A stretch of DNA of 6,009 bases from a bacterium (GTDB lineage Bacteria; SM23-31; JAUVVT01), in assembly GCA_030604505.1 (NCBI GenBank), contig JAUVVT010000138.1, positions 1 to 6,009 on the forward strand, read 5' to 3'. This document shows, one piece after another, positions 5,496 through 6,009 of the stretch. A program made the position numbers and the translations under genes. The notes under the pieces were generated by a model. That model saw only the letters and a list, made by a program, of their open reading frames with translations, did not search any database and was not told the DNA's origin. Each line of letters begins with the position of its first letter. The stretch's first letter is position 1.

Positions 5496-6009
5496 ATGTG
5501 GTACAAGAAATCTTTAATTCTCGCAATAGCTGTTCTTTTCCTGTCTGTGTTCGCGGGATTGGGTTTTGCTCAAAATACTACTAATGTTACTCAGGCTGGT
5601 GATAATAATCAGGCTGCGATTGATCAAACTGGTGATGATAATGATGCTGCAATTGATCAGGCTGGTGTCATTTACAGGAACCCGCGGGTGTACAACGTTG
5701 ATTATTCCTTTGAGTTGATTCCCGACCCTGCTAAAATTGATAGATCCAAAGACCTTAAATTGTGGATACCCATACCGCGAGAGTGGGATTCCCAGAAGGA
5801 AGTGAAGATTATCTCAGTTCAGCCGCCACCACATGCTGAATACGAAGACCCAGAGTATGGTAATCGTATGTTGTTCTGGGACTTCGGCAAGGAGCCCGAA
5901 AAGCCTTCCTACAGGGTGGACATCAAATTCCGCCTGGAAAGTTATGAGGTCGATGCGAAAATTAATCCTGAACATATAGGATCTTATGACAAGACGAGTA
6001 AAGAGTATG
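5496..6009 (+). CDS. Secreted curlin-repeat protein with transglutaminase-like N-terminal region, 3' end cut
   Basis: The frame opens at ATG 5496 behind AGGAGG and stays open for 171 codons to the window edge. Residues 1-25 form a Sec-type signal peptide: WYKK, a hydrophobic core, then GLGFA with likely cleavage before Q26. Residues 33-57 carry a curlin-type pattern, Q-x-G-x-x-N-x-A-x-x-x with 11-residue period: two units (33-43, 44-54) and a third QAG. From about residue 59 the sequence changes to VYNVDYSFELIPDP, LKLWIPIPREWDSQKEVKI, EYEDPEYGNRMLFWDFGKEP and VDIKFRLESYEV. I recognise this as like the beta-rich region that precedes the catalytic domain in secreted bacterial transglutaminase-like (papain-fold) proteins. 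The Cys-His-Asp catalytic part would lie beyond the edge, so enzyme activity is unverified. The transglutaminase-like part looks more GC-rich than its surroundings (32 of 60 bases at 5881-5940). Two curlin units are too few for a standard CsgA fibre subunit. No csg export genes are in the window. Confidence 0.72.
   Translation, partial: MWYKKSLILAIAVLFLSVFAGLGFAQNTTNVTQAGDNNQAAIDQTGDDNDAAIDQAGVIYRNPRVYNVDYSFELIPDPAKIDRSKDLKLWIPIPREWDSQKEVKIISVQPPPHAEYEDPEYGNRMLFWDFGKEPEKPSYRVDIKFRLESYEVDAKINPEHIGSYDKTSKEY
5592..5666 (+). repeat. 33-base tandem repeat encoding curlin-type units
   Basis: Units at 5592-5624 and 5625-5657 plus a 9-base partial third unit encode QAGDNNQAAID, QTGDDNDAAID and QAG. 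DNA identity between the units is high (CAGGCTGGTGATAATAATCA against CAAACTGGTGATGATAATGA), which suggests recent duplication. Gln, Gly, Asn and Ala occupy the conserved ladder positions of curlin repeats. Confidence 0.75.

Overview
The window is AT-rich bacterial DNA with strong AGGAGG/GGAGG ribosome binding sites, two Tat (twin-arginine) signal sequences, a type I sulfatase tail and several intergenic palindromic repeats. Tat-exported sugar-isomerase-like proteins next to sulfatases fit a polysaccharide-degrading environmental bacterium of the Planctomycetota/Verrucomicrobiota/Lentisphaerota kind. That placement is inferred from gene content only; no marker gene is present.

Layout, left to right. 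(1) Positions 3-299 hold the C-terminal end of a heparan-N-sulfatase-like sulfatase on the plus strand. (2) A 192-base gap carries a degenerate inverted repeat. (3) Positions 492-2024 (+) encode a Tat-signal protein related to the L-fucose/L-arabinose isomerase fold. (4) Convergent to it, 2077-3348 (-) encodes an NRAMP-related membrane transporter that lacks the canonical metal-binding motifs. (5) A 169-base gap holds two short palindromes of one repeat family. (6) Positions 3518-4993 (-) encode a second, diverged Tat-signal isomerase-like protein; it lies upstream of the transporter on the same strand. (7) A roughly 500-base AT-rich divergent intergenic region contains a perfect 26-base palindrome, a 30-base dyad, an imperfect hairpin and a possible Shine-Dalgarno-masking pairing. 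(8) From 5496 to the right edge (+) runs the start of a secreted protein with a signal peptide, two 11-residue curlin-type amyloid repeats and then a domain resembling the N-terminal part of secreted transglutaminase-like proteins.

How the genes may work together. The sulfatase and the two isomerase-like proteins suggest extracytoplasmic handling of sulfated or deoxy-sugar glycans. The transporter may share a transcript with the second isomerase-like gene. The curlin/transglutaminase-like gene is divergently placed and looks like a separate surface or matrix function. Its short curlin module in front of a transglutaminase-like region is the most unusual item here. The two isomerase paralogues also share a cysteine-bearing N-terminus (MC..CN..RR) just before the Tat motif.
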